DNA of 12,226 nucleotides from Methanomicrobiales archaeon (GTDB lineage: Archaea > Halobacteriota > Methanomicrobia > Methanomicrobiales > Methanospirillaceae). Shown one piece after another: positions 1 through 6,936 of this stretch; position 1 is the first letter of the stretch, and each line of letters starts with the position of its first letter. The notes beneath the pieces are model-generated. The model saw only the letters and a program-made list of their open reading frames with translations, ran no database searches and was not told the origin of the DNA. The stretch covers positions 1 to 12,226 of the forward strand of contig JADGNL010000239.1 of assembly GCA_017883495.1 (NCBI GenBank), in the 5' to 3' direction. Made by a program: the position numbers and the translations under genes.

Positions 1-9
1 CCGGATGTC

Positions 10-354
10 TCACCCCCCGCGCGGAAGCTTGTTCCCGAACCGCCTGAGAAGGGCGGTCCGTTCGGCAGCCTCCTCCGGGCCCTCCGCCCCGACCGGCGGT
101 TCGCCGTCGATCACGCCGAGGACACCCCTGGCGCCGGCCGCTTCGGCCACCCCGACCCGGTTCGCGCTCGCGCAGAAGGCCGTGCAGACCTCCTGCACTC
201 CCTTGATTGCGTTCAGCACGTGGATCGAGTAGCAGTTGCCGAGGACGAGGACGAACGAGTGGCCGGCCCCGACATCGAGCGCGATCCGCGTCGCCAGCTC
301 ACCCAGCGCTCCGTCCATTCCCTCGCTACGGACAAGGCGGTCGCCCGACGCCAC
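10..354 (-). CDS. Adenosine-specific kinase family protein (DUF355), N-terminally truncated, possible pseudogene
   Basis: The 114-residue product matches the C-terminal two thirds of the archaeal adenosine-specific kinase family (about 160 residues, from memory). Visible family motifs are LVRSEG (7-12), GAGH (29-32), HVLNAIKG (45-52), CASAN (61-65), and RGVLGVIDG (76-84). The first roughly 45-50 residues of the family are missing. The frame opens from a TAA at 397-399 and its only upstream start is GTG at 352-354. An internal ATG at 316-318 would be shorter still. I translated the upstream 180 bases in all three minus frames and found no N-terminal half, so a simple frameshift does not explain the loss. 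Between CASAN and RGVLG the protein also seems about two residues shorter than the family. It is a 5'-deleted remnant or a genuinely short variant; activity is doubtful. Family assignment is confident, functionality is not. Confidence 0.7.
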   Translation of the reverse strand: MASGDRLVRSEGMDGALGELATRIALDVGAGHSFVLVLGNCYSIHVLNAIKGVQEVCTAFCASANRVGVAEAAGARGVLGVIDGEPPVGAEGPEEAAERTALLRRFGNKLPRGG

Positions 355-365
355 GGCGGCGACAG

Positions 366-377
366 GCCTATTTATCG
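366..377. promoter_or_regulatory. A/T-rich TATA-like box between divergent genes
   Basis: The 7-base run TATTTAT (369-375; ATAAATA on the minus strand) lies in otherwise GC-rich sequence. On the plus strand it would place a transcript start near 397, about 30 nt before the small ORF at 428. On the minus strand it is only about 17 nt before the GTG at 354, too close for a normal archaeal TATA-to-start distance. It therefore fits plus-strand transcription of the ABC ATPase region better. Orientation is inferred from spacing only. Confidence 0.4.
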
Positions 378-427
378 GCGCGGTCCGCCCATCATCTTAG
401 CGAGAACCTCGAGGAAGCGTCACCGCC

Positions 428-541
428 ATGTCCACCATCAGCATCGACACGGAGAGTCGGCCCGGACGCGGGGTCCGTGCAGCGGCCCGGCCGGACGGCA
501 TCATCCCGGAACGAAACCCGTTCGGGTCCGCGCGGCGATGA
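428..541 (+). CDS. Possible 37-aa leader ORF overlapping the ABC ATPase start
   Basis: An ATG at 428-430 opens a 37-codon frame ending in TGA at 539-541. That stop overlaps the ATG (538-540) of the ABC ATPase in an ATGA arrangement, the same layout as dapL/lysA and radA/phosphatase in this window. Third positions are mostly G or C, as in the neighbouring real genes, but any frame here is GC-rich. A GAGG at 411-414 lies 13 nt before the ATG, rather far for a ribosome binding site. The predicted peptide is basic and rich in Arg, Pro and Gly, with no recognisable domain or membrane segment. It could be a translated leader that couples to the ATPase, or chance. I do not recognise it. Confidence 0.3.
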   Translation: MSTISIDTESRPGRGVRAAARPDGIIPERNPFGSARR

Positions 542-1326
542 CCGGCCGCCCGCCCCTGCTCGAGTTCGGGGACGTCACGGTCGTCCGCGACGGCAGGACC
601 GTCCTCGACTCGGTCTCGCTCCGGCTCGAAGAGGGCGAGCACCTCGCCATCCTCGGGCCGAATGGGGCCGGGAAATCGACCCTGATCCGGACCGTGCTCC
701 GCGAGTTCTACCCGGTCCGCCGGGAGGGGACCGTCTTCGCCTGCCGGGGCAGGTCGACCTGGGACGTCTTCGACCTGCGGAGCGCGATCGGGGTCGTCTC
801 GAACGATCTCCAGCAGGCCTACGCCCGGGACGTCTCGGGGCGCGAGGTGGTCCTCTCCGGCTTCTTCTCCTCGATCGGGCTCTTCAACCACTGCGTCACG
901 GACGCGATGGTCGAGAAAGCCGACGCGGTCTGCCGGTTCCTCGGGATCGACCACCTCGTCGACCGGCCGATCGCATCCATGTCCTCGGGCGAGGCCCGCC
1001 GCTTCCTGATCGGCCGCGCGCTCGTCCACGATCCGGCCGCGCTCCTGCTCGACGAGCCGACGAACAGCCTCGACCTCTCGGCCCTCCACACGCTCCGGCA
1101 GACCCTCCGCGAGGTCGCGCAGGCCGGAACGGCCGTCATCGTCGTGACCCACCAGCTCCACGACATCATCCCCGAGTGCGGGCGGATCGTGCTGATGCGG
1201 GACGGCCGGATCGTCGCGGACGGACCCAAGGAGGAGGTCCTGACCGACACGCGGATCGGCGGGCTCTTCGGCGTGCCCGTCCGGCTGGTCTCCGAGAACG
1301 GCTGGTACTACGCGACCGGGTACTGA
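538..1326 (+). CDS. ABC-type ATP-binding protein (ModF/YlmA-like, COG1119 type)
   Basis: This is a 262-residue stand-alone ABC nucleotide-binding domain, normal length for the class. It has Walker A GPNGAGKST at 40-48, a signature motif written SSGEARR (150-156) in place of the usual LSGGQ, Walker B LLLDEPTNSLD with D172 and E173, and an H-loop VVTHQ with H205. The signature form and overall pattern resemble the soluble or peripheral COG1119 ATPases sometimes called ModF, but no permease or substrate-binding gene is beside it, so the substrate is unknown. The ATG at 538 puts the start of the first strand (PPLLEFGDVTVVRDG) at the expected place; the frame stays open upstream to about 220, but that part shows no homology. 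The gene diverges from the kinase remnant and is followed 48 nt later by dapL. Family confident, function in transport not established. Confidence 0.85.
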   Translation: MTGRPPLLEFGDVTVVRDGRTVLDSVSLRLEEGEHLAILGPNGAGKSTLIRTVLREFYPVRREGTVFACRGRSTWDVFDLRSAIGVVSNDLQQAYARDVSGREVVLSGFFSSIGLFNHCVTDAMVEKADAVCRFLGIDHLVDRPIASMSSGEARRFLIGRALVHDPAALLLDEPTNSLDLSALHTLRQTLREVAQAGTAVIVVTHQLHDIIPECGRIVLMRDGRIVADGPKEEVLTDTRIGGLFGVPVRLVSENGWYYATGY

Positions 1327-1341
1327 GGGACCGTCCTCAGG

Positions 1342-1347
1342 TTAAAG
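1342..1347 (+). promoter_or_regulatory. Possible TATA-like element for dapL
   Basis: TTAAAG in the 48-nt gap after the ABC gene lies about 28-33 nt before the dapL ATG. That spacing would give a leaderless or near-leaderless transcript. No good Shine-Dalgarno is visible before the ATG, which fits, but the box is weak and read-through from the ABC gene is equally possible. Confidence 0.3.
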
Positions 1348-1374
1348 ACGCGACCGGGCCAATAGATCAGGCGC

Positions 1375-2520
1375 ATGTACGCGGACCGGCTCAGCTCCCT
1401 CCCCCCCTACCTCTTCGCCAGGATCGACGCGATGAAGGCCGCGAAGGCACGGTCCGGTGCCGATATCATCGACCTCGGGGTCGGCGATCCCGATCTCCCC
1501 ACCCCGCCGCACGTGGTCGAGGCGCTCTGCGTCGCGGCCCGCGACCCGGCGAACCACCACTACCCCTCGTATGCGGGCATGCCCGCGTTCCGCGAGGCCG
1601 TCGCGGGCTGGTACGGGCGCCGCTTCGGGGTCGACCTCGACCCCGGCACGGAGGTGCTCGCGCTGATGGGCTCGAAGGACGGGATCGCCCACGTCCCCGA
1701 GGCGTTCGTGAACCCCGGCGACGTGGTGCTGGCCCCGAGCCCGGGCTACCCGGTCTACCGGACCTCGACCCTCTTCGCCGAGGGCGTGCTCCACGAGCTC
1801 CCGCTCACGGCCGAGAACGGATTCCTGCCCGACCTCGACGCGGTCCCGGCCGACGTGGCCCGGCGGGCGAAGCTTCTCTTCGTCAACTACCCGAACAACC
1901 CGACGTCGGCCGTCGCCCCTCCCTCGTTCTACGACGAGGTCGTCGCCTTTGCGCGGGAGCACGGGATCGTCGTCGTCTCGGACAACGCCTACTCCGAGAT
2001 CGCGTACGACGGCTACCGCGCCCCCTCGTTCCTCGAGACGGACGGCGCCAGGGAGGTCGGGGTCGAGATGCACTCGCTCTCGAAGACCTATAACATGACC
2101 GGGTGGCGGATCGGGATGGCCGTCGGGAACCCCGAGATCCTCGCCGGGCTCGGGCGTGTCAAGACGAACGTGGACTCGGGGGTCTTCGACGCGGTCCAGC
2201 ACGCGGGCATCGCGGCCCTCTCGGGGCCGCAGGACTGCGTCGCCGCCGCCTGCCGGATCTACCAGGAGCGGCGCGACGTGCTCGTGCAGGGGCTCCGGTC
2301 GCTCGGATACGATCTCCCGACCCCGAAGGCGACCTTCTACGTCTGGCTCCCGGTCGAGGACTCGATGGATTTCGCGGCGCGGCTCCTCGACGAGGCCGCG
2401 ATCGTTGCGACGCCCGGCGTCGGTTTCGGCCCCCATGGCGAGGGCTACGTCCGGTTCGCGCTGACCCGCCCGGTGGAGCGGATCGAGGAAGCCCTCGCGC
2501 GGATGGAGGCCCTCGCATGA
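1375..2520 (+). CDS. dapL: LL-diaminopimelate aminotransferase
   Basis: This 381-residue class I/II PLP aminotransferase should convert tetrahydrodipicolinate to LL-2,6-diaminopimelate with glutamate as donor, the short route to lysine used by many methanogens. It shows the N-terminal LGVGDPD motif (34-40), PLP-contact motifs NYPNNPT (171-177) and SDNAYSEI (202-209; D203, Y206), and the Schiff-base lysine K237 in SLSKTYNMTGWRIG. The C-terminal YVRFAL carries the likely carboxylate-binding Arg. The family also includes AspC-like and other aminotransferases, so motifs alone do not fix the substrate. The ATGA overlap with a diaminopimelate decarboxylase gene strongly favours DapL, probably the DapL2-type subgroup. 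The ATG at 1375 gives the usual MYADRLSSLPPYLF beginning. Neighbouring dapA and dapB are not in the window. Confidence 0.88.
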   Translation: MYADRLSSLPPYLFARIDAMKAAKARSGADIIDLGVGDPDLPTPPHVVEALCVAARDPANHHYPSYAGMPAFREAVAGWYGRRFGVDLDPGTEVLALMGSKDGIAHVPEAFVNPGDVVLAPSPGYPVYRTSTLFAEGVLHELPLTAENGFLPDLDAVPADVARRAKLLFVNYPNNPTSAVAPPSFYDEVVAFAREHGIVVVSDNAYSEIAYDGYRAPSFLETDGAREVGVEMHSLSKTYNMTGWRIGMAVGNPEILAGLGRVKTNVDSGVFDAVQHAGIAALSGPQDCVAAACRIYQERRDVLVQGLRSLGYDLPTPKATFYVWLPVEDSMDFAARLLDEAAIVATPGVGFGPHGEGYVRFALTRPVERIEEALARMEALA

Positions 2521-3806
2521 ACCTGCCGCCGCACCTCTCGGTCAGGGACGGCCACCTCTTCATCGGCGGCCACGACACGGTCGCGCTCGCGGCCGAGTAC
2601 GGCACGCCGCTCTACGTGACCGACGAGGAGCGGGTCCGGGCCCGGTACCGCGAGTACCGGGACGCCCTCGAAGCCCATTACGATCGCGTGCAGGTGCTGT
2701 ACGCCGCAAAGGCGAACGGCAACCTCGCCCTGCTCCGGATCCTCGCGTCGGAGGGGGCCGGCGCCGACGTCTTCAGCGCGGGCGAGATCGCGCTCGCGCT
2801 TCAGGCAGGGATGGACCCCACGCGCCTCCTCTTCAACGGCTCCTCGAAGTCGCGCGCCGACCTCCGCCTCGCGCTCGAGCACGGCATCCGGGTCTCGCTC
2901 GACTCGCTCGACGAGCTCCGGGCGCTCGACGAGGTCGCGGGGGAACTCCGAACAACGGCCGAGGTCGCGTTCCGCGTCAACCCCGCCCTCGAGGTCCCGA
3001 CCCACCCCAAGATCGCGACCGGCCTCGCCTCGTCGAAGTTCGGCATCCCCCACGGCGAAGTCGTCGACGCCTACCGACAGGCGCTCGCCTGCGAGCACGT
3101 CCGCCCTGTCGGGCTCCACTGCCACATCGGCTCGCAGATCCTCGCGCTCGCGCCGTTCGTCGAGGCCGCGCGGGTCATGGTCCGGCTCGCGGGCGAGGTC
3201 ACGGCCCTGGGCGCGACACTCGAGTTCCTCGACCTCGGCGGCGGGCTCGGGATCCCGTACCGCCACGATGCAGAGACGGCGCCGTCGCCGCGCGAGTACG
3301 CGGACGCGGTGATGCCGGTCTTCGTCGAGGGCGTCGAGGCGCTCGGCATTCATCCCGCGCTCTGGGTCGAACCGGGGCGTTCGCTCGTCGCGGACTCGAC
3401 CGTGCTGCTCACGCGGGTCAACTCGACCAAGGCCGCCCACCGGCACTTCGTCAACGTCGACGCCGGCTTCAACCAGCTGATCCGGCCCGCGATGTACGAC
3501 GCGTACCACGAGGTCGTGGTCGCGAACCGCGCGGACGAGCCGCCCGCCGGGACGTACACGGTCGCGGGCCCGATCTGCGAGTCCGGCGACATCCTCGCGG
3601 CCGATCGTGCCCTGCCGTCCGTGCGCGAGGGGGACCTCGTCGCGGTCCTCGACGCGGGCGCGTACGGGTTCGCCATGGCCTCGCAGTACAATGCCCGCCC
3701 CCGCGCGGCCGAGCTGCTCGTGCGCGGGCCGGACCGCGCGCTGATGCGGCGGGCCGAGACGATCGACGACCTGGCCGTGACGCAGACGCCGCCGCCCTGG
3801 CTCTAG
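2517..3806 (+). CDS. lysA: Diaminopimelate decarboxylase
   Basis: The 429-residue protein decarboxylates meso-diaminopimelate to L-lysine, the last step of the DAP pathway. It has the fold-type III PLP architecture: an alanine-racemase-like barrel (about 30-285) with the PLP lysine K65 in YAAKANGN, the HCHIGSQ motif (201-207), a glycine-rich phosphate loop DLGGGLGIPY, and a C-terminal beta domain carrying EPGRSLVAD and the catalytic Cys motif GPICESGDIL (C354). AYGFAMASQYN near the C-terminus supplies the expected conserved Tyr. Length matches LysA rather than ornithine/arginine decarboxylase. The start ATG at 2517 overlaps the dapL stop by four bases, so the two are translationally coupled. 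A diaminopimelate epimerase gene is not seen here and must lie elsewhere. Confidence 0.95.
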   Translation: MNLPPHLSVRDGHLFIGGHDTVALAAEYGTPLYVTDEERVRARYREYRDALEAHYDRVQVLYAAKANGNLALLRILASEGAGADVFSAGEIALALQAGMDPTRLLFNGSSKSRADLRLALEHGIRVSLDSLDELRALDEVAGELRTTAEVAFRVNPALEVPTHPKIATGLASSKFGIPHGEVVDAYRQALACEHVRPVGLHCHIGSQILALAPFVEAARVMVRLAGEVTALGATLEFLDLGGGLGIPYRHDAETAPSPREYADAVMPVFVEGVEALGIHPALWVEPGRSLVADSTVLLTRVNSTKAAHRHFVNVDAGFNQLIRPAMYDAYHEVVVANRADEPPAGTYTVAGPICESGDILAADRALPSVREGDLVAVLDAGAYGFAMASQYNARPRAAELLVRGPDRALMRRAETIDDLAVTQTPPPWL

Positions 3807-3809
3807 GCC

Positions 3810-5111
3810 ATGCGCTTCCACTACGCGCTCGTGGACGACCTCATCGCCGAGGCCGAGTTCGAGGAGCGTGTGGAGGCCAAGGCCGAGGCCTGCGGCGGGC
3901 TCGTGGACGAGCCGACGGCGGCGATGCTCGTGGTCGGCGACCTCGGGCGGGCCCATCGCAAGGTCCAGGACCTCTTCTCCGGCGGCAGCCTGGTCTGCTT
4001 CTTCGGCCGGGTCCTCGCGGTCTCGGAGCCGCGGACGTTCGTCCGGGCCGACGGCGAGGAGGGCCGGATCGCAACCGTGACCCTCGGCGACGAGACCGGC
4101 CGGGTCGAGACGGCCCTCTTCGACGAGAAGGCGGACGCGGTGGCCGAGATCGCGGCCGGCGAGGTTCTCGAGGTGATCGCGAAGCCCTCGCCACGGCGGC
4201 GCGGGGACGTGACCGCGCTCGCGCTTCAGAAGGCCGGGTGCGAGGTCGACTGCCAGGTCTCCCCGGCCGTCGGCGCGACGCCTTCCGCCGACCGCACGGT
4301 CGAGCTCAGGGTCCGGGTGCTGAGCCTCCGGCCGTCCCGGGCCTTTGTCCGCCGCGACGGGACGCCGGGCGCGATGACCGAGGCCCTGGTCGGAAACGCC
4401 GACGGGGTCTTCCGGCTCGTGGCCTGGCAGCCCGGGCTCCTCGAGGGCGTCGGCCCCGGTGACACGGTCCGGGTCGCGAACGCGCAGCCATCCCGCCGGG
4501 CGGACCGGTCCGAGTACTCGATCGACGAGGGGTCGACCGTCGAGGCGATCGACGATGAGGTCGAGGTACCGGCCACACCGCTCGGCGCACTGCCCGCCGA
4601 GGGAACGGTCTCGGTCCGCGGCACGGTCGCGTCGCTCCAGCCGCCGCGCCAGTTCGTCGCGCGCTCGGGCGAACCGTCGTGGGTGCGGAACCTCGCGATC
4701 TCCGATGCATCGGGCACGGCTCCGGTCGTGCTCTGGGGCGAGCACGCGCTCCTGCCGCTCGCCGTCGGCGACGCGCTCGAGGTCTACGGCGCCACCGCAA
4801 AGCCCGGCCGCTACGGCGACCTCGAGGTCTCGGCCGGCTGGACGTCCGCGGTGGTGCTCCCGGCGGGAGACGAGGTCGTGGTCGCGATCGAGGGCACGGT
4901 CCTCGCCACGCCGGCCGGGCTCTTCATCGACGACGGAATCGACCGCTACCTGCTCGCCGCCGGAGAGTTCCGGATGGGCGACGAGCTCCGGATCGAGGGA
5001 CGGCTCGCCGGCAACCGGCTGACGCCGGAGGCGGTCGCACCGGCATCTCCCGACCCCGAGGCCGTCCGCCGCCGGCTCGGCGCCCTCTCTTCCCGGCCGG
5101 ATGCCGGGTGA
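3810..5111 (+). CDS. RPA-like single-stranded DNA-binding protein, multiple OB folds
   Basis: The 433-residue protein is a replication protein A homologue predicted to coat ssDNA during replication and recombination. After a helical N-terminal region (1-55) it shows three clearly related OB-fold repeats at about 58-146, 162-247 and 264-348. Each repeat has the pattern V..L/V...P.R.FV.R.G followed by a beta strand and D..G; examples are PRTFVRADG, SRAFVRRDG and PRQFVARSG. A shorter fourth OB-like segment covers about 353-410. No C-terminal zinc finger is present; methanogen multi-OB RPAs without one are known. The ATG at 3810 is 3 nt after the lysA stop, so it probably shares the dapL-lysA transcript; the next gene after a 130-bp gap is radA, the recombinase such a protein would assist. 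Family confident; exact paralogue number not. Confidence 0.87.
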   Translation: MRFHYALVDDLIAEAEFEERVEAKAEACGGLVDEPTAAMLVVGDLGRAHRKVQDLFSGGSLVCFFGRVLAVSEPRTFVRADGEEGRIATVTLGDETGRVETALFDEKADAVAEIAAGEVLEVIAKPSPRRRGDVTALALQKAGCEVDCQVSPAVGATPSADRTVELRVRVLSLRPSRAFVRRDGTPGAMTEALVGNADGVFRLVAWQPGLLEGVGPGDTVRVANAQPSRRADRSEYSIDEGSTVEAIDDEVEVPATPLGALPAEGTVSVRGTVASLQPPRQFVARSGEPSWVRNLAISDASGTAPVVLWGEHALLPLAVGDALEVYGATAKPGRYGDLEVSAGWTSAVVLPAGDEVVVAIEGTVLATPAGLFIDDGIDRYLLAAGEFRMGDELRIEGRLAGNRLTPEAVAPASPDPEAVRRRLGALSSRPDAG

Positions 5112-5138
5112 CCCCGTTCACTTTCACACCGCGATGGG

Positions 5139-5172
5139 GTTCCTTATAACCCCCCGGGTCGATTTTATAATG
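5139..5172 (+). promoter_or_regulatory. Tandem TATA-like boxes of the radA promoter region
   Basis: Two A/T-rich elements, CTTATAAC (5142-5149) and TTTTATAAT (5163-5171), lie upstream of radA. The second predicts a transcript start near 5190-5195, giving a leader of about 50 nt; the first predicts one about 20 nt earlier. A 5-bp pairing ACCCC (5111-5115) with GGGGT (5134-5138) just before them might be a weak stem after the RPA gene, but no T tract follows, so I do not call a terminator. Confidence 0.55.
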
Positions 5173-5179
5173 TAGAGCG

Positions 5180-5227
5180 ACCGGACACGCCGGTCGAATG
5201 GCACCGCAAGAAGAACTCGAACGTTCT
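5180..5227 (+). repeat. Inverted repeats in the radA leader
   Basis: Two short dyads lie between the TATA boxes and the radA start. ACCGG-5 nt-CCGGT spans 5180-5194, near the predicted transcript start. AGAAC-6 nt-GTTCT spans 5212-5227 and contains the 8-base palindrome GAACGTTC (5219-5226). They could be regulator sites for a damage-responsive gene. The arms are only five bases, so chance is possible. Confidence 0.35.
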
Positions 5228-5230
5228 GTA

Positions 5231-5234
5231 GGAG
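5231..5234 (+). promoter_or_regulatory. Ribosome binding site of radA
   Basis: GGAG followed by AT (GGAGAT, 5231-5236) lies 7 nt before the ATG at 5242, a good Shine-Dalgarno that fixes the radA start and fits a leadered transcript. Confidence 0.65.
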
Positions 5235-5241
5235 ATACGAT

Positions 5242-6258
5242 ATGAAAGAAGCACCAGCACCAGCAGGCGCAGCAGCATCGCTGGACATCGAGGACCTGCC
5301 CGGCGTGGGTCCGACCACGGCCGACAAGCTCCGCGAGGCCGGCTACCTGACCATCGAGAGCATCGCGACGGCGACGCCGACCGATCTCGCCGAATCGGCG
5401 GAGATCGGCGAGTCTACCCCGAAGAAGATGATCAAGGCCGCCCGCGAGATCGCCGACATCGGCGGCTTCCGGACCGGCCAGGACGTCTTCGAGCAGCGAA
5501 AGCTGATCCGCAAGCTGAAGACCTTCGTACCCGACTTCGACGCCCTGCTCGGCGGCGGGATGGAGACGCAGGCGATCACCGAAACCTATGGCGAGTTCGG
5601 CTCGGGCAAGTCCCAGATCGTCCACCAGATGGCCGTGAACGTCCAGCTCCCCGAGGAGCTCGGCGGCCTCAACGGATCGGCGATCTACATCGACACCGAG
5701 AACACCTTCCGGCCCGAGCGGATCGAGCAGATGGTCGAGGGGCTCTCGTTCCCCGACAACCCCGAGTACGAGCGGCCTCCGGTCGAGGAGTTCCTCGCGA
5801 ACGTCCACGTGGCCCGGGCCCACACCTCGGACCACCAGATGCTCCTGATGGACACGGCGAGAGAGCTCGCGGCCGAGCTGAAGACCTCGGACAAGCCCGT
5901 CCGGCTCTTCATCATCGACTCGCTCACGGCCCACTTCCGCGCCGAGTACGCGGGCCGCGGCACGCTCGCGCCCCGGCAGCAGAAGCTGAACAAGCACATG
6001 CACGAGCTCTTCAAGCTCGTGGACGAGAACAACGCGGTCGGGCTCGTCACGAACCAGGTGATGTCGAACCCCGGCGTCTTCTTCGGCGACCCGACCAAGC
6101 CGATCGGCGGCAACATCGTCGGCCACACTGCCACCTTCCGGCTCTACCTCCGGAAGTCGAAGGGCGGCAAGCGGATCGCCCGTCTCGTGGACAGCCCGAA
6201 CCTGCCCGAGGGCGAGGCGACCTTCATGGTCGAAGGGGCGGGCCTCAAGCCTGCATGA
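5242..6258 (+). CDS. radA: DNA repair and recombination protein RadA
   Basis: This 338-residue archaeal RecA/Rad51 recombinase forms ATP-dependent filaments on ssDNA and carries out strand exchange in homologous recombination. After an Ala/Pro-rich tip comes a helix-hairpin-helix N-terminal domain (about 14-72; EDLPGVGPTTADKLREAG), the polymerisation linker segment GGFRTG, and the RecA core. Walker A is GEFGSGKS (117-124), followed by an ETYGEFG approach typical of RadA. Walker B is LFIIDS, and the DNA-binding loops include the APRQQKLNKHM stretch and GNIVGHTATFRLYLRKSKGGKRIARLVDSPNLPEGE. Length is close to the usual archaeal RadA. The start is fixed by GGAG 7 nt upstream. Its stop overlaps the ATG of the phosphatase gene, so the two are probably co-translated. 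Confidence 0.97.
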   Translation: MKEAPAPAGAAASLDIEDLPGVGPTTADKLREAGYLTIESIATATPTDLAESAEIGESTPKKMIKAAREIADIGGFRTGQDVFEQRKLIRKLKTFVPDFDALLGGGMETQAITETYGEFGSGKSQIVHQMAVNVQLPEELGGLNGSAIYIDTENTFRPERIEQMVEGLSFPDNPEYERPPVEEFLANVHVARAHTSDHQMLLMDTARELAAELKTSDKPVRLFIIDSLTAHFRAEYAGRGTLAPRQQKLNKHMHELFKLVDENNAVGLVTNQVMSNPGVFFGDPTKPIGGNIVGHTATFRLYLRKSKGGKRIARLVDSPNLPEGEATFMVEGAGLKPA

Positions 6259-6935
6259 AAGCCCTCGTCACCGACATCGACGGCACGATCACGAACCACG
6301 CCCGCCGGATCAGCCTGCCGGCGATCGACGCGATCCGGCGGCTCGTGGACGGCGGGGTGCCCGTCGTCCTCGCCTCGGGCAACACCCTCTGCTTCATGGA
6401 CGGGATCGCGAAGATGGTCGGGACCGACGGCACGGTCATCTGCGAGAACGGCGGCGTCTGGCGGCGCGGCTTCTTCGGCGAGCCCGTTATCGCGGGCGAC
6501 CGCCGGGTCACGCTCGCCGCGTTCGAGGTCCTGCGGGACCACTATGCCGGGAACGGCCTCGCGCTCGACCCGTTCTCCCACGGGCTCCGGTACGCGGATG
6601 TCGCCTTTGCCCGGACGGTGCCCGCCGACGAGGTCCGGGCCGTGCTCAGGGACCATCCCGTCCGCGTGCTCGACACCGGCTTCGCCCTCCACCTCCAGGA
6701 GATCGGCATCTCGAAGGCGACGGCGCTCGTCGCACTCGCCGAAGCCATGGGGATGACGCCGGCCGACTTCGTCGCGATCGGCGACTCCGAGAACGACACG
6801 AGCATGATAGAAGCGGCCGGGGCCGGTGCGGCCGTCGGCAATGCCGTGCCCGAAGCGAAGGCGGCAGCCGACTTCGTGGCGACGGCCCCGTTCGGCGATG
6901 GGTTCGTCGAGGCCGTCGGCCACTATTTTCCCTGA
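6255..6935 (+). CDS. Phosphoglycolate phosphatase (archaeal HAD type)
   Basis: A 226-residue HAD-superfamily phosphatase expected to hydrolyse 2-phosphoglycolate to glycolate. The four HAD motifs are present: motif I DIDGT (nucleophile D7, acid/base D9), motif II with S41 in LASGN, motif III K154 in ISKATAL, and motif IV GDSENDTSM (176-184). The cap is the Cof-type C2 alpha/beta insertion between motifs II and III, and the length and sequence resemble the Thermoplasma TA0175 group of archaeal phosphoglycolate phosphatases. Sucrose-phosphate or phosphomannose-type relatives are the main alternatives. The ATG at 6255 sits inside the radA stop (ATGA). The TGA is separated by one base from the stop of the convergent PRC-barrel gene, leaving no room for an ordinary terminator. 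Confidence 0.87.
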   Translation: MKALVTDIDGTITNHARRISLPAIDAIRRLVDGGVPVVLASGNTLCFMDGIAKMVGTDGTVICENGGVWRRGFFGEPVIAGDRRVTLAAFEVLRDHYAGNGLALDPFSHGLRYADVAFARTVPADEVRAVLRDHPVRVLDTGFALHLQEIGISKATALVALAEAMGMTPADFVAIGDSENDTSMIEAAGAGAAVGNAVPEAKAAADFVATAPFGDGFVEAVGHYFP

Positions 6936-6936
6936 C

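Noticed and set aside
220..537. N-terminal extension of the ABC ATPase
   Set aside because: The frame is open but the extra 106 residues show no similarity to ABC proteins and start inside the kinase remnant; ATG 538 matches the usual domain start.
207..2093. A 628-codon plus-strand frame across the ABC gene and dapL
   Set aside because: It crosses two real genes in another frame and its product is Arg/Pro/Gly-rich low-complexity sequence.
2445..4745. A 766-codon open frame on the minus strand opposite lysA and RPA
   Set aside because: It is antisense to two genes with clear motifs, its product is dominated by Arg, Asp, Glu and Gly with no domain, and GC-rich DNA with strong third-position bias routinely opens such frames.
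5212..5227. SOS (LexA/DinR) box before radA
   Set aside because: The half-sites GAAC and GTTC are present, but spacing is 0 or 6 rather than the 4 of the bacterial box, and archaea generally lack LexA.
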